Counted from the first letter of the stretch, positions 1 through 12,875 are shown. The stretch: 64,000 nt of DNA from Myxococcus qinghaiensis (GCF_024198215.1 NZ_JAKCFA010000004.1:434001-498000); one strand, 5' to 3'. Translations and numbers: made by a program. Notes: generated from the sequence alone by a model not told the origin.

Positions 1-1083
1 AACGCCCGCCGCGTGATGGCGGAGCCGGGCACGGGTGAGGCGGGTTGTGATCCGTCTGACCGCACGAGCCAGGAGACGGAATGCCGTGATCCGGCCAACG
101 TGATTGCGCAGCCGGAGAGCAGCCGCAACCCGAACCGCCTCTACACGGGCGGCAAGGTGGAGAACGAGCCGATCGACCCGGACATCTCCCCTCAGTCGTC
201 CAACGAGGTCGTCGTTGGTGGCGAGTACGAGCTGATCGCCAACACCCGCGTGGGCGCCAGCTACACGTACCGCAACATGAACATGGTCATCGAGGACATG
301 AGCCGCGATGACGGCAACTCGTACTTCCTCGGCAACCCGGGCAGCGGCTTCGCCAAGGAATTCCCGAAGCCGGAGCGCAACTACAACAACGTCACTGTCT
401 ACCTGAACCGCACGTTCTCGGACGGCTGGCTGGCCCAGGCGAACTACACCTGGTCCAAGCTGGAGGGTAACTACCCCGGTCTGTTCCGCCCGGAGACGGC
501 TCAGCTCGACCCGAACATCCTGTCGGACTTCGACCTCGTCAGCCTCCTGGCGAACCGCACGGGTCCGCTCCCGTTCGACCGTACCCACCAGATCAAGGTG
601 TTCGGCGCGAAGGAGTTCAACTTCACCAACGAGTTGTCCGCGAGCCTGGGTCTGTCCTACCGCGGCAACTCCGGTACGCCAATCAACTACTTCGGTTCGC
701 ATGCGCTCTACGGTCCGGACGAGTCCTTCGTCCTTCCCCGTGGCGCGGGTGGCCGTACGCCCTGGCTGAACGTCATTGACTCCAACATTGGCGTCAACTA
801 CCGCGTCAGCAAGGACAGCGTCGTCTCCGTCACCCTGGACGTCTTCAACCTCTTCAACTTCCAGGGCGTCAGCACGGTCGACCAGACCTACACCCTGCGC
901 AACGTGGCCCCCATCGCGAACGGCAAGCCGTCCGACCTGCCGGGCAACGTGACGTGGCAGGAAGGCGAGGAGCGCGACGAGCCGTTTGGCACGGAGCCGG
1001 GCGACATCAACCCCAACTTCAAGAACCCGACCAGCTACCAGCCGCCGCGTCAGATGCGTCTTGGCGTCCGGTACACGTTCTAG
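1..1083 (+). CDS. TonB-dependent receptor, C-terminal part (5' end outside window)
   Basis: The reading frame is open from base 1, so the gene starts upstream and only about 360 C-terminal residues are seen. They show alternating hydrophobic/polar strands with many Tyr, Asn and Gly residues, as expected of an outer-membrane beta-barrel, and the protein ends in an aromatic residue (ending RLGVRYTF), the usual C-terminal insertion signal of barrels. Phrases such as 'RTHQIKVFGAKEF' and 'VSVTLDVFNLFNFQ' are typical of the last strands of TonB-dependent receptors of the Oar/carboxypeptidase-regulatory-like group that is expanded in myxobacteria. The ligand cannot be read from this part. The downstream lipoprotein gene starts 37 bases later on the same strand and may be co-transcribed. 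Confidence 0.85.
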   Translation, partial: NARRVMAEPGTGEAGCDPSDRTSQETECRDPANVIAQPESSRNPNRLYTGGKVENEPIDPDISPQSSNEVVVGGEYELIANTRVGASYTYRNMNMVIEDMSRDDGNSYFLGNPGSGFAKEFPKPERNYNNVTVYLNRTFSDGWLAQANYTWSKLEGNYPGLFRPETAQLDPNILSDFDLVSLLANRTGPLPFDRTHQIKVFGAKEFNFTNELSASLGLSYRGNSGTPINYFGSHALYGPDESFVLPRGAGGRTPWLNVIDSNIGVNYRVSKDSVVSVTLDVFNLFNFQGVSTVDQTYTLRNVAPIANGKPSDLPGNVTWQEGEERDEPFGTEPGDINPNFKNPTSYQPPRQMRLGVRYTF

Positions 1084-1119
1084 TCACTGGCCATTCACGG
1101 AACCGGGATTTCAAGTCAC

Positions 1120-1845
1120 ATGACCAAGAACATTCTCAATGCTGCGATGGTCCTCGTTGGCGCCGCGGGCCTGTTGACCGGCTGCAACTTCGACCAGCCG
1201 GAGGCTCCCTGCTTCGTGCAGGACGCCACCAACTGGTCGGCTGTCTACGACTCAATCGATGACCCCAAGGATGGCACAGGCGCTGCTTGTGAAATCAAAG
1301 CGCCGCCCACCGAACTCCTGGGCGTCTACAAGTTCGTGGATCCGGACGACCTGAGCAGGGCGGATATCACCATCCGTCCCCAGGGCCTTGCTAGCCGCGC
1401 TAGCCGGGATCCGGGTCCCACGACGGACCAGACGGCTACGGGTGCCTTCGACGTGGAGCCCGACGACAAGGGTTTCTGCACGGGGCGCGACTTCACCGAC
1501 GCGACGGTCGTCGCGGCGGCCGCTGGCACCACGGCCGCCACGACCATCACCTACCAGTTCACCGAAGTGCAGGTGTACGCGGCGCCGTCCCTGCCGGGTA
1601 CGCAGCTGAAGGGTGAGTTGAAGTACACGCGTGATGGCTGCACGTCGACCTACGCCATCCGCGCGATTTGGCCCGGCGTCCTCTGCTACCCCACCGGGGA
1701 CGCAGAGGGTCCTGCCGAGCTGTGCGGCGAGGGCTCGGGACTGAACCCGGACTTCGCCGCCGAGTGCGGTCCGGTGGTGGGTGTCAACCTTGGCCGTGAG
1801 TACGGCTACTGCATCCCCTCGAAGGCCATTCCTTCGCTGAAGTAG
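1120..1845 (+). CDS. Putative outer-membrane lipoprotein, unknown function
   Basis: A 241-residue protein whose N-terminus is a lipoprotein signal: a Lys at position 3, a hydrophobic stretch of about 15 residues, then the lipobox LLTGC with the lipidated Cys near residue 22. The mature part contains several Cys residues (e.g. 'APCFVQD', 'GAACEI', 'GFCTGRDF', 'DGCTSTY', 'VLCYP', 'AECGP', 'GYCIP'), consistent with disulfides in a periplasmic or surface protein. I recognise no domain. It lies directly behind the TonB-dependent receptor gene, so it may be a surface partner of that receptor, but this is inferred from position only. Confidence 0.75.
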   Translation: MTKNILNAAMVLVGAAGLLTGCNFDQPEAPCFVQDATNWSAVYDSIDDPKDGTGAACEIKAPPTELLGVYKFVDPDDLSRADITIRPQGLASRASRDPGPTTDQTATGAFDVEPDDKGFCTGRDFTDATVVAAAAGTTAATTITYQFTEVQVYAAPSLPGTQLKGELKYTRDGCTSTYAIRAIWPGVLCYPTGDAEGPAELCGEGSGLNPDFAAECGPVVGVNLGREYGYCIPSKAIPSLK

Positions 1846-1862
1846 TCGTTCATCGCTGAACA

Positions 1863-1940
1863 GCGCCACCGACCGGGTGGCGCCTCGCGGCCCCGGCAGC
1901 CCTCCTCAGGGAGTGGACTGACGGGGCCGCGGTGTTTGAT
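1863..1940 (+). terminator. Hairpin cluster after the lipoprotein gene
   Basis: An 8-bp perfect stem (GCGCCACC at 1863-1870 with GGTGGCGC at 1876-1883, 5-base loop) is followed by a longer inverted repeat (CGCGGCCCC at 1886-1894 with GGGGCCGCG at 1923-1931). There is no clear T-run, so this is a terminator by position and folding potential only. Confidence 0.4.
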
Positions 1941-1982
1941 GGGCTGTACCTGTCTGTCTGGGTTGTTTCTGTCTGGAGGCAC

Positions 1983-3527
1983 ATGGAGGGCCGTTACTCA
2001 CTCATCCACCACGTCCGCTCGTTGCTGGAGGACGAAGAGGGCACTCTCTACAAAGAGGCTCCCTTCCGCGTGGCCCTCTGCTACCCGAGCCCCTACCACG
2101 TGGGGATGAGCTCGCTGGGCTTCCAGGCCATCTACCGGGAGATTCACGAGCACCCTGGCGCCACGGCGGAGCGGGTCTTCCTCCCGGACGACGTGGAGGC
2201 GTTCAAGAAGACCCGGACGCCGCTGTTCACCTGGGAGTCCCAGGCCTCGGTCTCCAGCTTCGCCATGCTGGCGTTCTCCGTGGCCTATGAGCTGGAGCTG
2301 ACCGGCCTCTTCACCATGCTGGAGCTGGCGGGGCTGCCCGTGCTGGCGGAGGAGCGCCGGGATGGCCGCCATCCCCTGGTGGTGGCGGGGGGGCCGCTGA
2401 CGTTCTCCAATCCGGATCCGCTGGAGCCCTTCGTGGACGTGCTCGTCCAGGGCGAAGCGGAGGACCTCATCCACGTGCTGGTGGACGCGGCGGCCACCAT
2501 GGAGCGCGAGGCCCTGCTGGACCACCTGGCGCGAATCCCGGGCTTCCGGGTGCCAGGGCGGGGAGGGCAGCGCTACCACGTGGCCCGGGCCACGGACGCG
2601 CGGCTGCCTGCTCGCACGCAGATCATCACCTCCCACACCGAGCTGCGCTCGATGTTCCTCATCGAGCCGGAGCGGGGGTGCTCGCGGGGCTGCCACTACT
2701 GCGTCATGCGCCGCACGACGAACGGCGGGATGCGCACGGTGCCGCCGGAGCGGGTGCTGTCGTTGATCCCCGCTCACGCACGACGAGTGGGCCTGGTGGG
2801 CGCGGCGGTGACGGATCATCCCCGCATCGTCGAGCTGCTGCGCACGTTGGTGGACGCGGGGAAGGAGGTCGGGGTGTCGTCGCTCCGGGCGGATCGGCTG
2901 ACGCAGGAGCTGGTGGATCAGCTCCGCCGGGGTGGGGCGACGAACCTGACGGTGGCGGCGGACGGGGCCTCGCAGCGCATGCGGGACATGGTGGACCGCA
3001 AGCACTCGGAGGAACAGATTGTCCGGGCGGCGGGGTACGCCCGCACGGCGGGCATGAAGCAGCTCAAGGTGTACAACGTCGTGGGGCTCCCCTTCGAAGG
3101 GGAGGAGGACATCGACGAGCTGATCCGCTTCACCACGGAGCTGTCTCGCATCCTCCCCGTGGCGTTGGGGGTGGCGCCCTTCGTGGCCAAGAGGAACACG
3201 CCCCTGGACGGAGCTCCCTTCGCGGGCATCAAGGAGGTCGAGAACCGGCTGGAGCGGCTGCGCAAGGGGCTGCGTGGACGGGCCGAGGTGCGTCCCACGT
3301 CCGCGCGGTGGGCGTGGGTGGAGTACATGCTGGCCCAGTGTGGCCCGGAGGGTGGGCTGGCGGCGATGGATGCCTGGCGGGCTGGAGGGAGTTTCTCGGC
3401 CTGGAAGAAGGCGTTCGAGGCGCGGGGCTGTGAGCCCTATCTGGCGCGTCGGGTCCCGGACGAGCGGCGCAACCCTGTCCACTGGCCCACCGTGCCGAAG
3501 CTGGCGCCCCCGGCCACGGCCGCGTGA
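1983..3527 (+). CDS. B12-binding-type radical SAM protein (TIGR03960-like)
   Basis: About 514 residues. The N-terminal part (roughly residues 20-190) matches the Rossmann-like region seen before the radical SAM domain in this family ('RVALCYPSPYHVGMSSLG', 'LVVAGGPLTFSNPDPLEPF'). The radical SAM [4Fe-4S] motif is visible as CSRGCHYC, spacing CxxxCxxC, near residue 240, followed by a TIM-barrel-like part and 'VVGLPFEGEEDID'. The substrate is not known to me. An upstream in-frame GTG at 1932 exists, but the ATG at 1983 is preceded by GGAGG (1975-1979), so I prefer it. The family often occurs next to ribosome or tRNA genes, but nothing here shows a pathway. Confidence 0.85.
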   Translation: MEGRYSLIHHVRSLLEDEEGTLYKEAPFRVALCYPSPYHVGMSSLGFQAIYREIHEHPGATAERVFLPDDVEAFKKTRTPLFTWESQASVSSFAMLAFSVAYELELTGLFTMLELAGLPVLAEERRDGRHPLVVAGGPLTFSNPDPLEPFVDVLVQGEAEDLIHVLVDAAATMEREALLDHLARIPGFRVPGRGGQRYHVARATDARLPARTQIITSHTELRSMFLIEPERGCSRGCHYCVMRRTTNGGMRTVPPERVLSLIPAHARRVGLVGAAVTDHPRIVELLRTLVDAGKEVGVSSLRADRLTQELVDQLRRGGATNLTVAADGASQRMRDMVDRKHSEEQIVRAAGYARTAGMKQLKVYNVVGLPFEGEEDIDELIRFTTELSRILPVALGVAPFVAKRNTPLDGAPFAGIKEVENRLERLRKGLRGRAEVRPTSARWAWVEYMLAQCGPEGGLAAMDAWRAGGSFSAWKKAFEARGCEPYLARRVPDERRNPVHWPTVPKLAPPATAA

Positions 3528-3620
3528 CGGAGAAGTGCAAGAGCCACTGCACCGAGGGCTCCGCTTCCGCTAGAAGTCCGATGGCGCCGATGGCCGGCGC
3601 CAGGGGCAGCGGAGAACCAG

Positions 3621-4538
3621 GTGAGCGCGCAGCGTGTGGACAAGGCGTGGCAGCAGAAGGGCCTGAAGGAGTACTCGACGGAGGCCCTGGTCGGAACGCT
3701 CGGCCATTACGGCATTCCCGTGGCCGAGGAGGATTTCCGGAAGCTCTCGGAGACGACCTTCCCGCTGGGCATCGCCCAGCAGTGGAAGTCCAAGTGGAAG
3801 GGCACGGGCCCCTTCAAGGACTTCGTGGTGGCGGCGCCGGTGGAGCTGTGGCGTCGCTGGCTGCCGGACCGCGTGGCGCCGTACGAGCTGACGGACACGC
3901 TCGCCTCGCTCATGAAGGAGCTGCTCCAGCTTCTCAACGGCAAGGCTGACGCGCCGGTGGCACCGGCGTTCGAGAAGATGACCAGCCTGCGCGCGCGGCT
4001 GCCCGTGGATGACAAGGGCGCCCCCCAGGAGCGCTTCATGCAGGAGGCGCTGGCGCCGTTCTCGGAGAAGGACGCGGAGCTGTTCGACAGCCTCGCGGAG
4101 ACGCTGGCCCGCTCCGGCCACCCGGACCACGCGGAGTCGTTCGCGGAGCTGGAGGAGTTCTTCCTGCCGGACCGCAAGGGCATCTCCCGCGCCATGGTGC
4201 GCGCGGCGCGCGGTGAGCAGGACGGGGCCGTGGCCGACCTGGTGAAGCTGACCGAGGACACCTCCCGTTCGCCCATCGCCCGGATTCTGGCCGTGGACGG
4301 ACTCATCCACCTGAAGGCGCACGGGCCCGGCGCGCAGGCCGGCCGCATGCTGCTGGAGTGGGCCGAGTCGACCAAGGACCTGCACCTGGCGCTGGACCTC
4401 GTTCCCCGCCTGGAGCACATCTACAAGGCGCAGAACGACCGCGTCTCCTTGCTGGACCTGGTGCGCACCGCCGACCGTCTCAACGCGGAGCACGACCGCA
4501 TCCACCCCGGACACAACCGTCACCGTCACGGGCGCTGA
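3621..4538 (+). CDS. Conserved hypothetical, alpha-helical
   Basis: A 305-residue protein starting at GTG, 93 bases after the radical SAM gene on the same strand. The sequence is rich in Leu, Ala, Glu and Lys, with repeated helix-like segments in the C-terminal half ('LARSGHPDHAESFAELEEFF', 'ISRAMVRAARGEQDGAV', 'RILAVDGLIHLKAHGPGAQ') that look like a TPR/HEAT-type superhelix. There is no signal peptide or membrane segment, so it is probably cytoplasmic. It ends in a His/Arg-rich tail (HPGHNRHRHGR) that could bind metal or nucleic acid. I do not recognise a named family. Confidence 0.6.
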   Translation: MSAQRVDKAWQQKGLKEYSTEALVGTLGHYGIPVAEEDFRKLSETTFPLGIAQQWKSKWKGTGPFKDFVVAAPVELWRRWLPDRVAPYELTDTLASLMKELLQLLNGKADAPVAPAFEKMTSLRARLPVDDKGAPQERFMQEALAPFSEKDAELFDSLAETLARSGHPDHAESFAELEEFFLPDRKGISRAMVRAARGEQDGAVADLVKLTEDTSRSPIARILAVDGLIHLKAHGPGAQAGRMLLEWAESTKDLHLALDLVPRLEHIYKAQNDRVSLLDLVRTADRLNAEHDRIHPGHNRHRHGR

Positions 4539-4640
4539 AGCCGGCGCCTGGCGGCACGCGGGCGAGTGCTCGCGTGCCGCGTCCGGAAGGGCGGGGTGCG
4601 GCACTGGCGCCTCCAGGAGCACCCGTGAACGCGAAGGCGG

Positions 4641-4880
4641 TGAAGCGCATGCGACGAGGAATCGCTCGCGCGCACCGCACCGCGAGGCCTCTCCAACGAA
4701 CGTGGTGGGCTCAAGGCGCATGCGACGAGGAAGCACTCGCAGCGCACCGCCCCTCGAGAAGTCTCTCCGGCAAACGGGTGAGCTCAAGGCGCATGCGATG
4801 AGGAATTGCTCGCGGCGCACTCCCCTCGAGAAGTCTCTCCGGCGAACAGACGAACTCAAGGCGCATGCGGCGAGGGGAGA
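4641..4880. repeat. Tandem repeat, about 72-bp unit, three copies plus a partial fourth
   Basis: The core GCGCATGCGACGAGGAA or close variants recurs starting at 4645, 4716, 4789 and 4861 (spacing 71, 73, 72), followed in each unit by a CTCGC-GCGCAC block and, in the later units, CTCGAGAAGTCTCTCCGG. The rest of the 4539-4913 gap shows no convincing gene: frames through the repeat have no ribosome site or recognisable protein. Confidence 0.85.
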
Positions 4881-4913
4881 CCTCGTGGCCGTCGATGCGC
4901 CTGGCAGAGCCCC

Positions 4914-5633
4914 CTACTCGGCGGTGTTCGGGCCTGTGCTCTGCGCCCGACGCGCCGGTTGCTTGCGCCGTGTCTTCTTCTTCGGGGAGGGCGCTGCCTC
5001 CGCTGTAAGCGCGGTCGCTTGCTCGGCCAAGACCTCGCCGCCGCCTTCCGTCATCGCGACTGGCGGTGAGTCCAGCGAGGCCCCTTCCGCTTCCGGCGCG
5101 GCGCCTTCCTGCGTCACCAGGGGCGTCGAGCGCTTCAACGGAATCTTGAGCACCCGGGGCACGCCCTCCACGACATCGCGCGTGGGCACCACGGCGCCCA
5201 CCGTCGTGTAGCGGATGGCGCCCGTCTGGGTGAAGGCGTGCTTGAGCGTGTACTCCTTCGCGCGCGGCAGGAACCAGTCGCGCACCGCCTTGAGGGGCAG
5301 CACGTGCAGCTCTCCCTGCGAGAGGAAGACGTACACGAGCAGGTCCGCGCCGCTGTAGAGGAAGCAGCCGGGCGTGTCCTTCTCCAGGTTGGAGACCAGC
5401 TCGAAGAAGTAGCGCCGGCGGGTGGCGTTGCGGTCGCCCTTCACTTCGATTCCGCGCACCTCTCCCGTCGGCAGCTCCCAGAGGAGGTCCACGCCCCGAT
5501 GCTGGAAGCGGGGGTCCGACTGCACGTCATGCACGCGCGAGCCCGGCTCCGTCTCCAGCAACCACGTCCGAGCGTGTTGCACGGCGCGGTCGGCCGCGCC
5601 CTGCACGCCCCTCATGCTGAAGCTGCGCGCCAT
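4914..5633 (-). CDS. PD-(D/E)XK-like protein with charged C-terminal tail
   Basis: A 239-residue protein. Residues about 45-70 read 'FQHRGVDLLWELP...GIEVKGDR': a conserved Asp followed by the E-x-K pattern, the arrangement of PD-(D/E)XK nuclease folds. After about residue 165 the sequence becomes low complexity, ending in a Lys/Arg-rich stretch ('SPKKKTRRKQPARRAQ') that could contact nucleic acid. The gene follows the DUF4920 gene by 3 bases on the same strand, so the two are probably co-transcribed. Nuclease function is inferred from the motif; a structural homologue without activity is possible. Confidence 0.65.
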   Translation of the reverse strand: MARSFSMRGVQGAADRAVQHARTWLLETEPGSRVHDVQSDPRFQHRGVDLLWELPTGEVRGIEVKGDRNATRRRYFFELVSNLEKDTPGCFLYSGADLLVYVFLSQGELHVLPLKAVRDWFLPRAKEYTLKHAFTQTGAIRYTTVGAVVPTRDVVEGVPRVLKIPLKRSTPLVTQEGAAPEAEGASLDSPPVAMTEGGGEVLAEQATALTAEAAPSPKKKTRRKQPARRAQSTGPNTAE

Positions 5634-5636
5634 GTC

Positions 5637-6224
5637 CTAGCGGCGCAACTCGACGCCTGTCGCGACGAGCTGAACCTCGCGCGGCTTGCCGTCCGCGCCG
5701 CGCGGGACGATGGCGCCTTCCGCCTCGTAGTGCGATGCGTGGCCCTCGCTCAGCTCCGCCACCTTCACCACACCCTCCACGCGCGCCTGCGAGCCCGCGG
5801 AGTCCAGCGGGACGAAGAAGCCGTAGTCCTTGAACGTCACGCGCACGCCCGGCCCCTTCGCCTGGGGGTCCGTCGCCAGCTCCATCCAGCAGCCCTTCTT
5901 CTCGCACGCCTTGCGCACCGTGCCCTCGAGCCGCACCGTCTTCCCGTCATGGGGCTGGGGCTTCGCCAGCAGGTCCGCGAGCTTCACGGGAGCTGCGCCC
6001 TTGAGCGCCTCGCCCCGGGTGAGCTTCCAGTTCTCCTGCGCGGCGGGCGCCGTGGCGACGGTGGCCTCGGGCTTGGGCGCGGCCTTGGTGGCCTCTGCGG
6101 GGTGGTGACAGTCGGCCGCCGCGGCCTTGTCCGCCGTCTTGTCCTTGGCGGGCGTCTTGTCGCCAGCGAACGCAATCAGGGGAACAGCGACCAGCAGCAT
6201 CAGGGACGTGCGGAGCGAGTTCAT
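5637..6224 (-). CDS. Exported DUF4920-domain protein
   Basis: 195 residues. A signal peptide is visible at the start (MNSLRTSLMLLVAVPLIAFA, cleavage after AFA), then a Lys/Ala/Pro-rich linker of about 50 residues, then a compact domain ('VRLEGTVRKACEKKGCWMEL...VRVTFKDYGFFVPLD') typical of DUF4920, an OB-like fold with a KKGCWM core. An upstream in-frame ATG at 6296 exists, but starting there would bury the signal peptide, so I chose 6224. It is predicted periplasmic; its role is unknown. It forms a pair with the downstream PD-(D/E)XK-like gene. Confidence 0.8.
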   Translation of the reverse strand: MNSLRTSLMLLVAVPLIAFAGDKTPAKDKTADKAAAADCHHPAEATKAAPKPEATVATAPAAQENWKLTRGEALKGAAPVKLADLLAKPQPHDGKTVRLEGTVRKACEKKGCWMELATDPQAKGPGVRVTFKDYGFFVPLDSAGSQARVEGVVKVAELSEGHASHYEAEGAIVPRGADGKPREVQLVATGVELRR

Positions 6225-6313
6225 GACTCGCTCGCTTAGCCAAAACTCGTTGCCCCGGCAAGGCGACGCCCGTACTAGAGTGGGACTCCCGCACACCTCT
6301 TGGCGAAGCGCGC

Positions 6314-6745
6314 ATGAAGGTCTTCCTCCCTCCTCGCAATCGGCGCCTCGGCACCGTGGACTACCTGGGGCTCATCGGCCTCGTGGGGCTGCTCGTGGCC
6401 CGGTACATCCCCGTGGCGAAGCTCATCCCCTTCTGGGGCTGTGTGCTGCGCGAGCGGACAGGCTGGCCCTGCCTTGGCTGTGGGCTGACGCGCGCGGCCG
6501 ACCGCTTCGCCCACTTCAACTTCATGGGCGCCTGGGAGGCCAATCCCCTGGGGACGGTGGCCGCCTTCCTGTTCACCCTGGCCGTCGTGGCCATGGTGCT
6601 GCACCTCGTGTTCGCCGTTCCCATCCCCGAAGTCCGACTCTCGCCCCGGGAGTGGAAGACGTTCCAGATGGTGATGCCCGCCATCCTCCTGGTGAATTAC
6701 GCCTACGTGGTGGTGAAGACGCGCTTCCCCCACCTGTTGCTATAG
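6314..6745 (+). CDS. DUF2752 membrane protein
   Basis: 143 residues with about three hydrophobic segments ('YLGLIGLVGLLVARYIPVAK', 'TVAAFLFTLAVVAMVLHLVF', 'MVMPAILLVNYAYVVV'). The signature WPCLGCGLTRA, with its CxxCGxTRA pattern near residue 55, is the hallmark of DUF2752, small inner-membrane proteins of unknown function. plsY starts 10 bases downstream on the same strand, so the pair may be an operon linked to the cell envelope. Confidence 0.85.
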   Translation: MKVFLPPRNRRLGTVDYLGLIGLVGLLVARYIPVAKLIPFWGCVLRERTGWPCLGCGLTRAADRFAHFNFMGAWEANPLGTVAAFLFTLAVVAMVLHLVFAVPIPEVRLSPREWKTFQMVMPAILLVNYAYVVVKTRFPHLLL

Positions 6746-6754
6746 CGTGGGGCT

Positions 6755-7333
<579 letters not shown>

Positions 7334-8548
7334 GTGGTCGTCCAGGTGGCTGCTGCCCGCGGCCCGGTACCCCAGCAACGTGCACTCGATGGGGCCGTTC
7401 CACATCTCCCGGCGCGCGGAGGGGCGCGAATGGAACGCGCTCTCGAAGGCCGGGTTGCCGGAGAGCACCCAGACGCGCCAGCCGGGCACGCGCAGGGACT
7501 CGCCCAGCTTGTAATAGAAGCTCTTCATGCCCTTCTGTCCGCCGGAGCCCGTCAGCCGGTCTCCATAGGGCGGATTGGTGAGCAGCAGGCCACTGGCGGC
7601 GGGCAGGTGCGGCAGGTCCGTCGCGTCCGCTTCGGCCAGGATGATTTCCTCCGACAGCCGGGCGGCCTGCACGTTGCGCTGGGCGGCCTCCAGGGCCTCC
7701 GGGTCCTTGTCGAAGCCCCAGATGGGGACCTCCACCTTGCGCTCGTTGCGGCGGGCATCCGCGCGCAGGTCCACGAGCAGCTCCTTCGCGCGCGCGCCGA
7801 TGACGGGCCAGCGCTCCACCGCGAAGTCGCGGTTGAGTCCGGGCGCTCGGCGACGGGCCATCATCCCGCCTTCAATCAGCAGCGTGCCGGAGCCGCACAT
7901 CGGGTCCACCAGCGCCTCTTCGCCCGTGTAGTGCGCGGCGCGCAGCACGGCGGCGGCCAGCGTCTCCTTGAGCGGCGCGACGGTGGGCCGCACGCGGTAG
8001 CCCCGGCGATTCAACGCGTCGCCGCACAGGTCCAAGGAGAGTGACAGCGTCTCGCGCGACAGGTGCGCCACCACGCTCACGTCCGGGTTCTTCGTATTCA
8101 CGTCCGGGCGCGTGCCGACCTTGGTGCGCATCCGGTCGACGATGGCGTCCTTCACCTTGAGCGCGACGAAGCCCGAGTGGCTGTGCTCGCTGTCCTTCAG
8201 CGTGGCATCCACGGCGAAGGTCGTGGTGGGCGTCAGGTGCTCCTCCCAGGGGACGCTCGCGGCGGCTTCGTACAGGCCCTCCGCGCCTCGGGCCTCGAAG
8301 GTGCCGAGCGGGTAGAGGATGCGCATGGCGATGCGGGACCAGAGGCAGACCATGAGGGCCTCGTCCAGCGAGGCCATGAAACGGACTCCGCCGCGGTCCT
8401 GACGGATGCGGCGCGCGCCAAGCTCCTTGAGCTCGTCCGCGAGCAGGTCCTCGGTGCCGCGAGCCGTGGTGGCGAAAAGGGCGATGCGTTCAGCCATAAG
8501 ACACCGCCCTTAGACGACCTGGGACTGCTTGGGAACCCACAAGACGCC

Positions 8549-8833
8549 TCAGGTGCCCACCACCTCGTAGATGGCGAAGGTCGCCCCGTCCTGCTCGGCG
8601 CTGGCTTCCTTGGCGCGGCGGAAGTCCTCCGACTGGAAATAGCTCCGCATCGCCTCCCTGTCCCGCCAGCGCGTCACCAGCAGGAGCTCCGGCGAGCGCT
8701 CGAAGGACCGCAGCACCTCCAGCCCCAGGAAGCCGTCATGGGTGTCCACCCGCCGCGCGCGCTCCTGGAAGCGGGCAATCAGGCGCTCGGCCTCCTCGGG
8801 TGCGGGGCGGAAGCGGGAGATGGCGACAATCAT
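8549..8833 (-). CDS. ABM (antibiotic biosynthesis monooxygenase)-domain protein
   Basis: A 94-residue single-domain protein with the dimeric alpha-beta barrel pattern of ABM proteins: an N-terminal strand 'MIVAISRFRPAPEEAERLI', then 'DGFLGLEVLRSFERSPELLLVTRWRDREAM' and a closing strand 'TFAIYEVV'. Members include cofactor-free monooxygenases and haem-degrading enzymes. The pattern F-L-G...W-R at positions 35-60 is kept, but the substrate is unknown. It stands alone between ftsK and the THUMP methyltransferase, both on the same strand. Confidence 0.8.
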   Translation of the reverse strand: MIVAISRFRPAPEEAERLIARFQERARRVDTHDGFLGLEVLRSFERSPELLLVTRWRDREAMRSYFQSEDFRRAKEASAEQDGATFAIYEVVGT

Positions 8834-8933
8834 GGGCGCTCACCTGGGACGTGCTGGGGAAACGAAGATGGGGGCGCCCGGACCGCTCCGGACACCCCCA
8901 CGCTGAACAATCCGGGCCGCTTTCCTCGCGGCC

Positions 8934-12008
<3,075 letters not shown>

Positions 12009-12211
12009 GACCTTCTTCCCTCTGCGCGTCTCAGCCGCGTAGCGGGCTGTAGCAATGCCCGTCGCGAGTGTAGGGAGGGAGGGGGTCTGGTCAATTTTCC
12101 GGCAGTCGCTCCAGTCCGGGCGGAAGGTGCCGGACACGGGGCCTACATTTCGGCTGCACCCTCCACCAGAGGGGGTATGGTGCCGCCACGATTTCTTGGA
12201 GGAGCATCGCC

Positions 12212-12541
12212 ATGGCAGACACCGACAAGCCGTCCTCGAGCGAGGAAGAGTACTTCGCCCGGGAGGACATCGAAAAGAAGCGCAAGCTGGCGCTCCAGCA
12301 GGCCGCGGAGACGGCGGAGAAGCAGCGCGAGGAGCTCAAGAAGCTCCACTGGATGAAGTGCCCCAAGTGCGGCATGGACCTCCAGACGCTCAAGCAGGGC
12401 AACATCGACCTGGAGACGTGCTTCAACTGCGGCGGCGTCTTCCTGGACGCCGGTGAGCTGGAGCAGCTGATGGCGCACCACGGCCACGAAGGCAGTGGCA
12501 AGGTGATGGGCGCCATCCTGAACCTCTTCAAGCGCAAGTAG
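12212..12541 (+). CDS. TFIIB-type zinc-ribbon protein
   Basis: 109 residues. A charged helical N-terminal half ('EEEYFAREDIEKKRKLALQQ' and following, probable coiled coil) leads into a zinc ribbon: MKCPKCGMDL near residue 50 and CFNCGGVFLDAGEL near residue 72, i.e. two CxxC pairs, followed by the 'LDAGELEQLM' helix that is standard in the zf-TFIIB family. It ends KVMGAILNLFKRK. The gene lies 25 bases before gatC on the same strand and probably shares its transcript. The role of such proteins is not established. Confidence 0.9.
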   Translation: MADTDKPSSSEEEYFAREDIEKKRKLALQQAAETAEKQREELKKLHWMKCPKCGMDLQTLKQGNIDLETCFNCGGVFLDAGELEQLMAHHGHEGSGKVMGAILNLFKRK

Positions 12542-12566
12542 TCACTCGCGGTCGGAGGCTCCACGC

Positions 12567-12854
12567 ATGGCCCTCACGCTCGAGCAGGTGCGACATGTGG
12601 CCACGCTGGCGCGGCTGGCGCTGACTCCCGAGGAGGAGCAGCGCCTGTCCACGCAGCTGTCGGCGGTGCTGGATGCGGTGACGCAGCTGCAGTCGCTGGA
12701 CGTGGAGAACGTGGAGCCCACGTCGCACGCCACGCTGACGGCCTCGCTCCTGCGGGAGGACGTGACGCGGCCCTCGCTGCCGCCCGAGAAGTCGCTGGCC
12801 AACGCCCCGGCGAAGTCGGGCACGTCCTTCGCGGTGCCCAAAATCATCGAGTAG
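12567..12854 (+). CDS. gatC: Asp/Glu-tRNA amidotransferase subunit C
   Basis: 95 residues, the normal length. GatC wraps around and stabilises the GatA-GatB complex. The protein opens 'LEQVRHVATLARLALTPEEE', the family's standard start, and continues with 'LSAVLDAVTQLQSLDVENVEP'. It heads gatC-gatA-gatB, with 21 bases to gatA. The three-gene set indicates that Asn-tRNA and/or Gln-tRNA are made by amidation of mischarged Asp-tRNA(Asn) or Glu-tRNA(Gln). Confidence 0.95.
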   Translation: MALTLEQVRHVATLARLALTPEEEQRLSTQLSAVLDAVTQLQSLDVENVEPTSHATLTASLLREDVTRPSLPPEKSLANAPAKSGTSFAVPKIIE

Positions 12855-12875
12855 TCCGGAGGGGAGCCCCACGTC

